Shown: positions 1 through 10,599 of the stretch, one piece after another | Layout of the letters: each line of letters starts with the position of its first letter | Numbering within the stretch: position 1 is the stretch's first letter | NCBI GenBank assembly: GCA_029267825.1 | Contig: JAJUHO010000002.1 | Coordinates: forward strand, 1 to 52,019 | Length of the DNA stretch: 52,019 nt | DNA from: Oscillospiraceae bacterium | GTDB taxonomy: Bacteria > Bacillota > Clostridia > Oscillospirales > Ruminococcaceae | Direction: 5' to 3' | Notes under the pieces: model-generated | The model's database searches: none | Told to the model about the DNA's origin: nothing | What the model saw: the letters and a program-made list of their open reading frames with translations, nothing else | Made by a program: the position numbers and the translations under genes

Positions 1-684
1 ATCTCTTATTGCCACAAGTATTTTACCGAATTTCCTGCCTGCAAGGAATCTGCAAAATGCAAAAACCAGAACCATCAGTAAAAGCGAAACATAAAACAAA
101 AGGAACATATTGCCTTGGTTGGCAGGGCCTTTAATCCCTCCGAAAACGGACTTTATTTCCGTTATTCCCACATTCCCGTTCGTATACGGCGAAAGGGCAA
201 TGAAAATTGAATACGCCGCCCATGTCAGTGCTTGTGAAATTATTGAAAAATAAACTCCCTTTACACGATTTTTAAATATAAAATATCCTACCAGTGCGGC
301 TATTGCTCCGGGTATCAAAACCATCAGCAGCACTGCCGCAGGAAAACTTAAAAAAGGTTTCCACATAAGCGGAAGGCTTGTCATTCCTCCCGTATGCATA
401 AAATCAGTGATTTTTCCTCCTGTGCTTTGAAGTTTAAGGTACATTGCCATGGCATATCCACCAAGTGCAAAATAAAGTCCGTGCCCAAGACTTAAAATTC
501 CTGTATAGCCCCAAATCAGATCTATTCCCATTGCGGCAATTGAAAAGGCTATGCATTTTCCTAAAAACAAAACAATTGAACTTGAGCTTAACATTCCAAA
601 GTTTAAAAAAACCGGCATGAAAGCAAGGATAATGCAAATAAATGCAAAGCAGAATATATCCGCACGTTTTTTAAAAAGCTTCAT
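1..684 (-). CDS. urtC: Urea ABC transporter permease UrtC (partial, C-terminus outside window)
   Basis: Open minus-strand frame from ATG at 684 to the window edge; hydrophobic permease; directly downstream of urtB in a urtA-B-C order. Confidence 0.8.
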   Translation of the reverse strand, partial: MKLFKKRADIFCFAFICIILAFMPVFLNFGMLSSSSIVLFLGKCIAFSIAAMGIDLIWGYTGILSLGHGLYFALGGYAMAMYLKLQSTGGKITDFMHTGGMTSLPLMWKPFLSFPAAVLLMVLIPGAIAALVGYFIFKNRVKGVYFSIISQALTWAAYSIFIALSPYTNGNVGITEIKSVFGGIKGPANQGNMFLLFYVSLLLMVLVFAFCRFLAGRKFGKILVAIRD

Positions 685-695
685 TAGCAATCCCC

Positions 696-1601
696 CTATT
701 CATCCAAGCTTCTATTTTTAATTACAAAAAATCCCTGAGGACGCTTTTGGAGGAACACAATCACAATCAGCAGCACTATGGCCTTTGCAATGGAAGAAGA
801 TGTATAATTTTCTGCAAAAATGCTTGCCGAACCAATTATGGAAGAACCAAGCACTGTTCCCAAAAGCTTTCCTACTCCCCCAAGCACAACCGCCATAAAA
901 GCGTTGACAATGTAATTTTGTCCGACAGTTGAATCAACTGACCCAAGCAACGCCACCGAACATCCGGCTATTCCGGCAAGCCCTGAACCAATGGCAAAAG
1001 TAACATTATCCACCATTCGGGAATTTATCCCCATGCACTGTGCCATAGCACGGTTTTGCATGACCGCTCTCATTTGCTTACCAAACCCGGACTTATACAT
1101 AACCAAATACACCGCAAAAAGACATATCCCAACAAGCACCATTATAAAAATCCTGTTATATGAAAACGTGCAGCCGCCGATTGAAATTCCACCCTGCAAA
1201 AAAGGCGGGGCCGTCACATTTACGCCTTGGGTTCCAAAAATGCTCCTTGCCGCCTGCTGCAAAATCAAACTTATGCCCCAAGTTGCAAGCAAGCTGTCAA
1301 CAACACGCTTATAAAGCCTTGAAATCACAAGAAATTCAAGCAAGCTGCCAAGCGCGAACGCCGCCGCAAATGCGGCGGGTATCGCGGCAAAGTAATAAAG
1401 CGGCTGGATGCTTTTTGGAAAAACGGCAGAAAACAAATTCTGAACGGCATATGTTGTGTATGCACCAAGCATTACAAATTCACCATGCGCCATATTTATT
1501 ACACGCATCAGTCCGAATGTAACCGCAAGCCCCAAAGATGTCAGCAAAATAATTGAACTTAAGCTTAAGGCGTTAAAAAGAGTATTTATAAATTGCGCCA
1601 T
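696..1601 (-). CDS. urtB: Urea ABC transporter permease UrtB (branched-chain amino acid permease family)
   Basis: Full ORF with LivH/UrtB-like sequence (GLAVTFGLMRVINMAHGEFVMLGAY); between urtA and urtC. Confidence 0.92.
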   Translation of the reverse strand: MAQFINTLFNALSLSSIILLTSLGLAVTFGLMRVINMAHGEFVMLGAYTTYAVQNLFSAVFPKSIQPLYYFAAIPAAFAAAFALGSLLEFLVISRLYKRVVDSLLATWGISLILQQAARSIFGTQGVNVTAPPFLQGGISIGGCTFSYNRIFIMVLVGICLFAVYLVMYKSGFGKQMRAVMQNRAMAQCMGINSRMVDNVTFAIGSGLAGIAGCSVALLGSVDSTVGQNYIVNAFMAVVLGGVGKLLGTVLGSSIIGSASIFAENYTSSSIAKAIVLLIVIVFLQKRPQGFFVIKNRSLDE

Positions 1602-1642
1602 TCCGAAAAGCCACCTCGCTTTGTAAAAATTAAGTATTATGC

Positions 1643-2878
1643 TTATTCAAGCGGCTGAACTCCTGCCGCAACCGCCCAATCATAGGTTTTAAGATACGGG
1701 TCAGGCTCAACAGGCTTTGGCGTTGCATAAACCTCATTTATAAGCCCGCCTGCATCAACTACGCCTATCCTTACTGTTTTTGCAAGGTGATGATTTTCAC
1801 CGTTTATTTCAACTTTTCCTTCCGGGGCATCAAAGGAAATGCCTCCGCTTTTTATGGCTTCAAGCACTTTATTTACTTCAAAGCTGTTTGCCTTTTCGCA
1901 GGCGGCTTTCCAAAGATAAACCGCATCATAAGCAGCTTCCGCCGGGTCTGATGTAACTCTATTTTCACCGAACTTTTCCTTATAAGCTTTTACAAAGGCC
2001 TTATTTCTTTCAGTATCGGTAGTTTGATAGTAATTCCAGCAAACCATATGCCCTTTCAGTATATCTGCGCCGATTGTCGCCACTTCTTCTTCTGCAATGG
2101 AAAAAGACATGGTCATATAATCATCGCTGCTATGATTTTTCTCGGCCATTTGTTTGAAAAACGATACATTGCCGGTTCCGTTTAAAGTATTTATTATTAC
2201 GTCCGGCTTTGCCGCTTCAATTTTAGAAATTATAGCTGCAAAATCGGTCTGGTCCATGCTTGCATATTCCTCGCCAACTATTTCAAGGCCGGAGGCTTTT
2301 ACTTGCGCAGAAATTATCATATTTGCAGTGCGCGGAAACACATAATCCGAACCAAGCAAAAAGAATTTCTTATATCCTTTCTCAATTAAATATTCAATTG
2401 CCGGAACTATTTGCTGGTTTGGAGCCGCACCTGTATAAATTATGTTCGGAGAAGATTCCATCCCCTCATACTGCACCGGATACCAAAGCAAAGCACCGTA
2501 TTCTTCAAAAACCGGTTTTACCGCTTTCCTTGAAGAAGAAGTCCAGCAGCCGAAAACCGTTGCCACCTTATCGCTGTTTATTAGTTTTTCAGCTTTTGTT
2601 GCAAAGGTCGAAGGCTCCGACGCGCCATCTTCTTCAACATATTCAATCTTTTTGCCAAACACGCCGCCTGCGGCATTGATTTCTTCAATTGCCAAAACCT
2701 CTGCATCCCTTACAGATTTTTCACTGATTGCCATTGCTCCGGTAAGCGAATGCAAAAGCCCCACTTTTACCGTTGAAGCATCTGCCTGCGATGAAGTTTT
2801 GGTGCATCCGGAAAGTCCGGAAACAAAAACTGCACCGGCAACGGCCGCCAAAATAAATTTTAAACCTGATTTTTTCAT
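1643..2878 (-). CDS. urtA: Urea ABC transporter substrate-binding lipoprotein UrtA
   Basis: Signal peptide with lipobox (VSGLSGC); VKVGLLHSLTGAMAISEKSVRDAEVLAIEEINAAGG and YPVQYEGMESSPNIIYTGAAPNQQ are typical of UrtA. Confidence 0.94.
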   Translation of the reverse strand: MKKSGLKFILAAVAGAVFVSGLSGCTKTSSQADASTVKVGLLHSLTGAMAISEKSVRDAEVLAIEEINAAGGVFGKKIEYVEEDGASEPSTFATKAEKLINSDKVATVFGCWTSSSRKAVKPVFEEYGALLWYPVQYEGMESSPNIIYTGAAPNQQIVPAIEYLIEKGYKKFFLLGSDYVFPRTANMIISAQVKASGLEIVGEEYASMDQTDFAAIISKIEAAKPDVIINTLNGTGNVSFFKQMAEKNHSSDDYMTMSFSIAEEEVATIGADILKGHMVCWNYYQTTDTERNKAFVKAYKEKFGENRVTSDPAEAAYDAVYLWKAACEKANSFEVNKVLEAIKSGGISFDAPEGKVEINGENHHLAKTVRIGVVDAGGLINEVYATPKPVEPDPYLKTYDWAVAAGVQPLE

Positions 2879-2916
2879 AACCTCTTTCCCCTATCTTTTA
2901 TGGATTTTTAATATGC

Positions 2917-2950
2917 AAAAAAGCCGGTTCCGCCACGCTGCGGCACCGAC
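2917..2950 (-). terminator. Intrinsic terminator-like hairpin in the urtA 5' leader (candidate attenuator)
   Basis: Minus strand GTCGGTGCCGC-AGCGTG-GCGGAACCGGC followed by TTTTTT; lies between a TATAAT box (near 2998-3003) and the urtA start. Confidence 0.7.
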
Positions 2951-3024
2951 TTCATTGTCATGCGCTTTATGTTTGATTTAAGGTTTTCCCTTGCCATTAT
3001 AATACCATAACCATTAAAACCTTA

Positions 3025-3042
3025 AAACATAAAAAAGCAGAT
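3025..3042 (-). promoter_or_regulatory. Candidate regulator-binding motif upstream of urtA
   Basis: Minus strand ATCTGCTTTTTTATGTTT; 17/18 match to the motif upstream of ureA at 6699-6716. Confidence 0.6.
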
Positions 3043-3109
3043 ATTATCCATTAAAAAACAGATTTTCATCAAGGCCTCAAACCAAGTTTTTCCCTACAAA
3101 AATATAATT

Positions 3110-3868
3110 TTATGAATTTTTATATTCAGAAGGGCTCATCCCCGTGACCTCTTTGAAAATTTTTGCAAAATAATCAGGCGACGAATATCCAAGCATATCG
3201 CTGATTTCATAATTTTTATAGGGCGAATTTTTAATCAGCGACTTTGCATATTCAATTTTTATAATTTTGTAAAGCGAATGGAATGTCATTCCCGTACGTT
3301 TTTTAAACATTTTGCCAAAATAATCCTTGTTGAGCTTCATTGCATCTGCCGCCGCATCTGTAGTTACATCCTGTCCCATATTTTCCGATAAAAAAATGCA
3401 AATATCACTTAAAAACTTATCGTTTTGAGCCTCTATCCCGTACCTTTGAAAAACCGAAAGAATAAGTTCGTTTATTCCACGGTTTTTAGAATATTCGCAA
3501 AGGCAAATTCCGGCGCGTTCAAGCACTTCCGTCAAAGCCGTTTCCGTAACCGGTTTGACTATAAAGTCAAATGCGCCAAGCACAAGTCCTTGACGGGCAT
3601 ACTCAAATTCATTATAAGAACTTATTAAAACAGAAAGGATAGGCATATTTCTGGCCTTTAATTCTTTAATAAGAGCAAGTCCGTCAACAAAAGGCATTTT
3701 TATATCCGTCACCAGCATATCAAAGCTTTCACGTTCAAGAATTTCAAGCGCCTCTTTTCCGTTTGCGGCAAAGGAGGAAATCACAAAGCCGCACTCCTGC
3801 CACGCTTTCATCTTGGAATAAAGATACCTTAACTCCTTATCATCATCTGCAAGCAATACACGATACAT
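3110..3868 (-). CDS. AraC-family response regulator (REC + HTH_18)
   Basis: REC domain (MYRVLLADDDKELRYLY...DMLVTDIKMPFVDG) plus AraC HTH (GYSSPDYFAKIFKEVTGMSPSEYKN); ATG at 3868 is placed right after the kinase stop codon. Confidence 0.93.
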   Translation of the reverse strand: MYRVLLADDDKELRYLYSKMKAWQECGFVISSFAANGKEALEILERESFDMLVTDIKMPFVDGLALIKELKARNMPILSVLISSYNEFEYARQGLVLGAFDFIVKPVTETALTEVLERAGICLCEYSKNRGINELILSVFQRYGIEAQNDKFLSDICIFLSENMGQDVTTDAAADAMKLNKDYFGKMFKKRTGMTFHSLYKIIKIEYAKSLIKNSPYKNYEISDMLGYSSPDYFAKIFKEVTGMSPSEYKNS

Positions 3869-3869
3869 A

Positions 3870-6569
3870 TCACTCACCCCTTGATAAAAGAATTTTTGCC
3901 GCCGCTTCAAAATCGTATCCTGCAACAGCCGTTCTTAATTTTTCATATTCGCCCGGAGTAAAGAAATCTTTAAAAAAACTTTTATTTGCCTCAAAAATTT
4001 CCGCCGCTTCCACATCATAAGCGCTGCATTTTGATGCAAAATCATTTAAAATTTTTTGAAAATCACCGGATTTGACATTTTTAAAATCATTGCTGCTTTT
4101 GGATAAAATATAATCATTGATTTCCTGCATGGTTTTCTCCCAAATTTCCAAAAATTCATCAAGAGATGAAAATGTATTTCCTTTAAGCTGTTCCCCAAGT
4201 TTTTTTGCAGATGCGCAAAGCTCGTCGCAGCAAAGATTTCCCGAAAGGCCTGCTATATCATGCAGGATATGCCTTGCATTGCCAAAATTTTTATCCTTAA
4301 TATGAAGGCTTATATGCTCCGCATCATTTGCTCTTTCTTTTGCAAATTTTTTTGCCAAACGAACAAGCAGCGCTTCGTTTCCATTTATGTTTTTAAGGCA
4401 TTTTCGGAAATTAAAATATCCGCCGGCACCGGTATCGAGCTTTTCAGGCTCTTTTTGCGCAATGCTGAAATATTCCGACATTATTGCCCTGAGCTTTTCC
4501 GGCTTTAAAGGCTTTGAAACATAACAATTCACTCCGGCTTCCAACGCTTTTTCAGCCACTCCGGCAACAGCATCGGCAGAAAGCGCTATTATTGGTGTGA
4601 ATTTATATTCCCGCATTTTTCTTATGCGTGAAGTAACCTCATAACCATCCATATCCGGCATACGTATATCCATTATAATCATGTCAAATTTAGTTTCAAA
4701 GACTTTTTTCAAAGCCTCCTCACCGCTTTGTGCAGTTTCGGTCATTATTCCAAAAGCTTTTATTATTTCACTTTCAACCTCCAAATTTATTTCATTGTCA
4801 TCAACAAGCAGCACTTTTTTCCCTATTCCGGCAGATAAAAATTCTTCATTTGAGTCAATAGACAGGGCCTTTTCATCGCCTATGCCAAATTTCATCCTAA
4901 ACTTAAAGCAAGAACCTTTTCCTTCTTCCGAATCAAGTTCAATGGTTTCCTTTCCTCCGCTTGCCCCTTCGACAATCATTCGGCATATTGCAAGCCCAAG
5001 CCCAGTCCCGCCATATTTGCGCGTAATGCTTGCATCGCTTTGGACAAAAGGCTCAAATATTTTTTGTTTGTCCTCTTGCCTTACACCTATACCGGTATCG
5101 CTTACCGTAAATTCAATAAGGCAAAAACCATGCGTATTTTCAACAACTTTTACGGAAAGCTTTACAAACCCCTCATGGGTAAATTTTACGGCATTGCCTA
5201 CAAGGTTTATCAAAAGCTGGCGAAGCTTTACCACATCGCCTCTGACTATTTTAGGCATATCACCCTCTATTTCAAGCCGAAAAGCAAGTCTTTTCTGTCT
5301 TGCGCTGTTTTCCATTATACTGCATACTTCCCTTATAAGGGAAATCATATCAAAATCCACATTTTCAAACGTCATTTTACCCGATTCAATTTTAGCAAAA
5401 TCCAAAATATCGCTTATAAGCCCCAAAAGGTTTTCGGAAGAAAGGCGAATGCTTTCGCAATACCGTTTCTGCCGTTCATCGGATATGCTTTCATTTAGCA
5501 AATAAAGATACCCTATTATTGCATTTAACGGAGTCCTAAGCTCATGGCTCATTCTTGCAAGAAAATCGCTTTTGGCATTATTGGCCCTTGTCGCTTCATC
5601 TCTGGCAATACGCATTTCTTCTTCCGCTTTCTCCCGCTTTTCAAATTCGCTTTGCAAGGTTTTTGAAAGGCCGTTGAACAATTGCCCGAATTGCCGTAAT
5701 TCATATGCTCCTTTTGGGGCCACCTGCACCATACTCAAATCAAATTTTCCGTATGCGTCCTGATTGCGGGCTTTATTTAAATCTTCCGTATATTCTTTCA
5801 GCGGAAGTATGTAAAGGTTATTCAAGCCAAAAAGCAGTATGCCGATAAAAATAATGCCTGTTAAAAGACAGGTTATTTGAATTGTCGAGGCCTTTACCCT
5901 GCCATTCGTTGATTCCGCAACATCCCTGTTGAGACGTGCATTCATTTCATTTTGAAATGTTTCTATCGGATTCATGATTAAATATTTTGCATTTTCATAA
6001 TTTTCATCGTAAAGTATGCTTATCGAAACTTCTTTCATTTCTGCCGCAGAAAGAGTTTTATATTTTTCCGGAAGTTCATATGACATTACACGCTTTACAA
6101 AATCCTGCGTAAGCTTGTCATAAGCATAATCCGCAACGGTTTTTTGATTTGCCAAAAGCACCATTTTCATTGAATAAGCTTCAGTTTCTATGAGAATATC
6201 GGAATATTTTTTTGCTTCTTTTAAAAGATAAAGTTCTTTTTGCGGTGGGTTATAGCTGATTAAAGTATCTATTGCATTATCTCGGCGTTTGGTTACTTCC
6301 ACCTCATACCAGTAATTATACAAATGTTCTATTTCTCCGGTGACAGCATACTTTCTGACTTCATCCGTAAGATAATCTGACGCGTCCGCAAGAGATTCTC
6401 CAAGAGCTTTTAGCTCATAACGGTTTTTTTGCGCCGTGGCTTCGTTTTCAATGCAAATATTCATATAAATATTTCCTGCCAAAATAATAAGCAGCACCGT
6501 AACAAACAAAATCAGCGACAAAGCCGATATCGTTCCGCTTTTCCAAAAAACATTTTTTTCATTTTGCAT
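3870..6569 (-). CDS. Hybrid sensor histidine kinase (N-terminal TM/extracytoplasmic sensor, HisKA, HATPase, REC, Hpt)
   Basis: SHELRTPLNAIIGYL H-box; GGTGLGLAICRMIVE; REC KKVLLVDDNEINLEV...DMIIMDIRMPDMDGYEV; Hpt-like HILHDIAGLSGNL. Confidence 0.94.
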   Translation of the reverse strand: MQNEKNVFWKSGTISALSLILFVTVLLIILAGNIYMNICIENEATAQKNRYELKALGESLADASDYLTDEVRKYAVTGEIEHLYNYWYEVEVTKRRDNAIDTLISYNPPQKELYLLKEAKKYSDILIETEAYSMKMVLLANQKTVADYAYDKLTQDFVKRVMSYELPEKYKTLSAAEMKEVSISILYDENYENAKYLIMNPIETFQNEMNARLNRDVAESTNGRVKASTIQITCLLTGIIFIGILLFGLNNLYILPLKEYTEDLNKARNQDAYGKFDLSMVQVAPKGAYELRQFGQLFNGLSKTLQSEFEKREKAEEEMRIARDEATRANNAKSDFLARMSHELRTPLNAIIGYLYLLNESISDERQKRYCESIRLSSENLLGLISDILDFAKIESGKMTFENVDFDMISLIREVCSIMENSARQKRLAFRLEIEGDMPKIVRGDVVKLRQLLINLVGNAVKFTHEGFVKLSVKVVENTHGFCLIEFTVSDTGIGVRQEDKQKIFEPFVQSDASITRKYGGTGLGLAICRMIVEGASGGKETIELDSEEGKGSCFKFRMKFGIGDEKALSIDSNEEFLSAGIGKKVLLVDDNEINLEVESEIIKAFGIMTETAQSGEEALKKVFETKFDMIIMDIRMPDMDGYEVTSRIRKMREYKFTPIIALSADAVAGVAEKALEAGVNCYVSKPLKPEKLRAIMSEYFSIAQKEPEKLDTGAGGYFNFRKCLKNINGNEALLVRLAKKFAKERANDAEHISLHIKDKNFGNARHILHDIAGLSGNLCCDELCASAKKLGEQLKGNTFSSLDEFLEIWEKTMQEINDYILSKSSNDFKNVKSGDFQKILNDFASKCSAYDVEAAEIFEANKSFFKDFFTPGEYEKLRTAVAGYDFEAAAKILLSRGE

Positions 6570-6592
6570 AAGTTCACCGCCTTTCTGGTAAT

Positions 6593-6626
6593 AAAAAAAA
6601 CAACGATGCCATAAAAAGCACCGTTG
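6593..6626 (-). terminator. Hairpin plus U8 tract at the 5' end of the histidine kinase transcript
   Basis: Minus strand CAACGGTGC-TTTTTATG-GCATCGTTG-TTTTTTTT located between the promoter (6637-6665) and the ATG at 6569. Confidence 0.65.
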
Positions 6627-6636
6627 CTATAAAAAT

Positions 6637-6665
6637 ATTATAAGCATTAAAAAAAACAATGTCAA
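6637..6665 (-). promoter_or_regulatory. Sigma-A-type promoter for the kinase/regulator operon
   Basis: Minus strand TTGACA - 17 nt - TATAAT. Confidence 0.85.
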
Positions 6666-6698
6666 GCATAGTTGCATGTCTGATAATTTGGGTAAAAC

Positions 6699-6716
6699 AT
6701 CTGCTTTTTAATGTTT
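6699..6716 (+). promoter_or_regulatory. Candidate regulator-binding motif upstream of ureA
   Basis: ATCTGCTTTTTAATGTTT; same motif as upstream of urtA, followed in both by (T)AAG and an A/T-rich -10-like element. Confidence 0.6.
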
Positions 6717-6788
6717 AAGCCATATTAAAACAATGTTAAAATAAAATCGGAAACAAAAATAAATTTTTGCGGCAAGGAGGAAAAATTT

Positions 6789-7106
6789 ATGCACCTTACA
6801 CCAAGAGAAATTGAAAAATTGATGCTGCACACAGCCGGAGAGCTTGCAAAGCAACGCAAAGCCAAAGGCTTAAAGCTTAATTACGTTGAGGCCCAAGCAT
6901 ACATAACTTCCGAGCTTATGGAGCTTGCACGAGAAGGCAAAAGCGTAAGAGAACTTATGGAAGCAGGGCGCACCATGCTTGCTAAAAGCGACGTAATGGA
7001 TGGTGTCGCAGAAATGATTCCGGAAGTTCAAATTGAAGCCACTTTTGAAGACGGTACAAAGCTTGTAACCGTACACAATCCAATCAGCGAGGAGGCGTTT
7101 TTATGA
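6789..7106 (+). CDS. ureA: Urease subunit gamma
   Basis: [48 protein letters not shown]. Confidence 0.97.
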   Translation: MHLTPREIEKLMLHTAGELAKQRKAKGLKLNYVEAQAYITSELMELAREGKSVRELMEAGRTMLAKSDVMDGVAEMIPEVQIEATFEDGTKLVTVHNPISEEAFL

Positions 7107-7483
7107 TTCCGGGAGAAATTATAGCCGGTTCTGAAAAAATTCAAATCAACGCAGGGCTTGAAACAAAAACAATAAGGGTTTTAAATACAGGCGACCGCCC
7201 TATTCAAGTAGGTTCTCATTTCCATTTCTTTGAAGCAAACAAATTTTTATCCTTTGACAGAAAAGAAGCTTTCGGATACAGGCTTGACATACCATCAGGC
7301 ACTGCCGTGCGCTTTGAAGCAGGTGAAGAAAAGGAAGTTGACCTTGTAAAAATAGCCGGAAAAAGGCGCATACGCGGGCTTAACAACTTGACCGACGCAC
7401 AGGCAAATGACGCCTTGCTTGCCTATGCGCTTGAAAAAGCATCACTAAAAAATTTTATCGGCAAGGAGGATAAGCAAAAATGA
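7103..7483 (+). CDS. ureB: Urease subunit beta
   Basis: [18 protein letters not shown]...[25 protein letters not shown]; overlaps ureA end. Confidence 0.97.
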   Translation: MIPGEIIAGSEKIQINAGLETKTIRVLNTGDRPIQVGSHFHFFEANKFLSFDRKEAFGYRLDIPSGTAVRFEAGEEKEVDLVKIAGKRRIRGLNNLTDAQANDALLAYALEKASLKNFIGKEDKQK

Positions 7484-9198
7484 AATACATTAACAAAAAA
7501 GAATATATATCCATGTATGGGCCGACAACAGGCGACAAGGTACGTCTTGGCGATACGGATTTATTTATAGAAGTTGAAAAGGATTATACCGTATACGGCG
7601 ACGAAATGAAATTCGGGGGCGGCAAAACAATACGTGACGGGATGGGGCAAAATTCAGACATAACCTGTAATGGCGGAGCACTTGACACGGTTATCACCAA
7701 CGCTCTCATTCTTGATTACTGGGGCATAGTAAAAGCCGACATCGGCATAAAAGATGGCAAAATTGCCGGAATAGGCAAATCCGGAAATCCTGACATAATG
7801 GACAATGTCGACCCTAATTTAATCGTTGGTGCCGGCACTGAAGTAATTGCCGGAGAAGGAACGATTGTCACCGCCGGCGGCATAGACACTCATGTCCACT
7901 ACATTTGCCCCCAGCAAATCGAAACTTCACTTTACTCCGGAATAACCACAATGATTGGCGGTGGAACCGGCCCTGCTGTCGGCACGTTTGCAACAACCTG
8001 CACCCCCGGAATTTTCAATATCCACAGGATGCTTGAAGCAACGGAGGAATTCCCCATGAATTTCGGATTTTTCGGAAAAGCCAACGCTTCCTCCGAAGAA
8101 CCACTCATAGAGCAAATAGAAGCCGGAGCAATCGGCCTTAAACTTCATGAGGATTGGGGAACTACTCCATCCGCAATAAACACAAGCCTTTGCGTTGCAG
8201 ACAAATATGATGTGCAAATAACCATACATACCGATACGCTCAACGAAGCGGGATTTTTTGAATCAACACGCGATGCAATAGCAGGACGGGCCATCCACAC
8301 CTACCATACTGAAGGCGCCGGTGGAGGACATGCCCCGGACATTATCAAAGCTGCAGGGCTGCCAAACGTTATGCCTTCCTCCACAAGCCCAACAATGCCT
8401 TTTACCGTAAATACAATAGATGAGCACCTTGATATGATAATGGTATGCCATCATCTTGACCCAAAACTGCCCGAAGATGTTGCCTTTGCAAGGTCAAGAA
8501 TACGTTATGGCACTCTTGCCGCCGAAGATATCCTGCATGATATGGGCGCTATTTCCATACTTAATTCAGACTCGCAAGCCATGGGACGTCCGGCCGAAGT
8601 CATTACAAGGGCATGGCAATGTGCAGACAAAATGAAAAAGCAAAAAGGGCAGTTGCCTGAAGCCATGGGCGAAAACAACGACAATTTCCGTGCAAAGAGA
8701 TATGTGGCAAAATACACTATAAATCCTGCAATCGCACATGGGGTTTCCGAATACATAGGCTCAATAGAAAAAGGCAAAATTGCGGACCTTGTGCTTTGGG
8801 ACCCTAAATTTTTCGGTGTAAAACCGGATATGATAATAAAAGGAGGCTTTATAGCCGCTGCAAAAATGGGGGATGCAAATGCTTCAATCCCCACTCCTCA
8901 ACCGGTAATCATGAGAAATATGTGGGGAGCTTATGGAAAAGCCAGAGCAAACACAAGCATAACCTTTGTCAGCAAAGCAGCCTATGCAAACGGAATAAAA
9001 GAAAAACTCGGGCTTGAAAAAATAGTCCTGCCGGTTAAAAATTGCCGTACGGTAGGCAAAAAAGATATGATTTTAAACAGTGCCACTCCGGACATTCAAG
9101 TTGACCCTCAAACTTACATGGTTAAAATCAACGGCATCCAAGCGGATTGTAAGCCCTCAGAAACGCTGCCGCTTTGCAGAAGATATTTTCTTTTTTAA
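7480..9198 (+). CDS. ureC: Urease subunit alpha
   Basis: [16 protein letters not shown]; carbamylated-Lys motif [35 protein letters not shown]-terminus RRYFLF. Confidence 0.98.
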   Translation: MKYINKKEYISMYGPTTGDKVRLGDTDLFIEVEKDYTVYGDEMKFGGGKTIRDGMGQNSDITCNGGALDTVITNALILDYWGIVKADIGIKDGKIAGIGKSGNPDIMDNVDPNLIVGAGTEVIAGEGTIVTAGGIDTHVHYICPQQIETSLYSGITTMIGGGTGPAVGTFATTCTPGIFNIHRMLEATEEFPMNFGFFGKANASSEEPLIEQIEAGAIGLKLHEDWGTTPSAINTSLCVADKYDVQITIHTDTLNEAGFFESTRDAIAGRAIHTYHTEGAGGGHAPDIIKAAGLPNVMPSSTSPTMPFTVNTIDEHLDMIMVCHHLDPKLPEDVAFARSRIRYGTLAAEDILHDMGAISILNSDSQAMGRPAEVITRAWQCADKMKKQKGQLPEAMGENNDNFRAKRYVAKYTINPAIAHGVSEYIGSIEKGKIADLVLWDPKFFGVKPDMIIKGGFIAAAKMGDANASIPTPQPVIMRNMWGAYGKARANTSITFVSKAAYANGIKEKLGLEKIVLPVKNCRTVGKKDMILNSATPDIQVDPQTYMVKINGIQADCKPSETLPLCRRYFLF

Positions 9199-9212
9199 AA
9201 CCCACAAAAACA

Positions 9213-9248
9213 AAAATCCCGCAAATGCATACACATTTGCGGGATTTT
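9213..9248. terminator. Bidirectional intrinsic terminator between convergent ureC and purA
   Basis: Perfect 15-bp stem AAAATCCCGCAAATG / CATTTGCGGGATTTT with 6-nt loop. Confidence 0.92.
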
Positions 9249-9249
9249 A

Positions 9250-10596
<1,347 letters not shown>

Positions 10597-10599
10597 TCA

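Noticed and set aside
2923-2950. urtA leader hairpin as an ANTAR target RNA
   Set aside because: Only one A1/G4 hexaloop seen; the required paired second stem is not convincing and the local regulator is AraC-type, without an ANTAR domain.
4681-5505. 274-aa plus-strand ORF
   Set aside because: Antisense to the histidine kinase core; no start signals or recognisable family.
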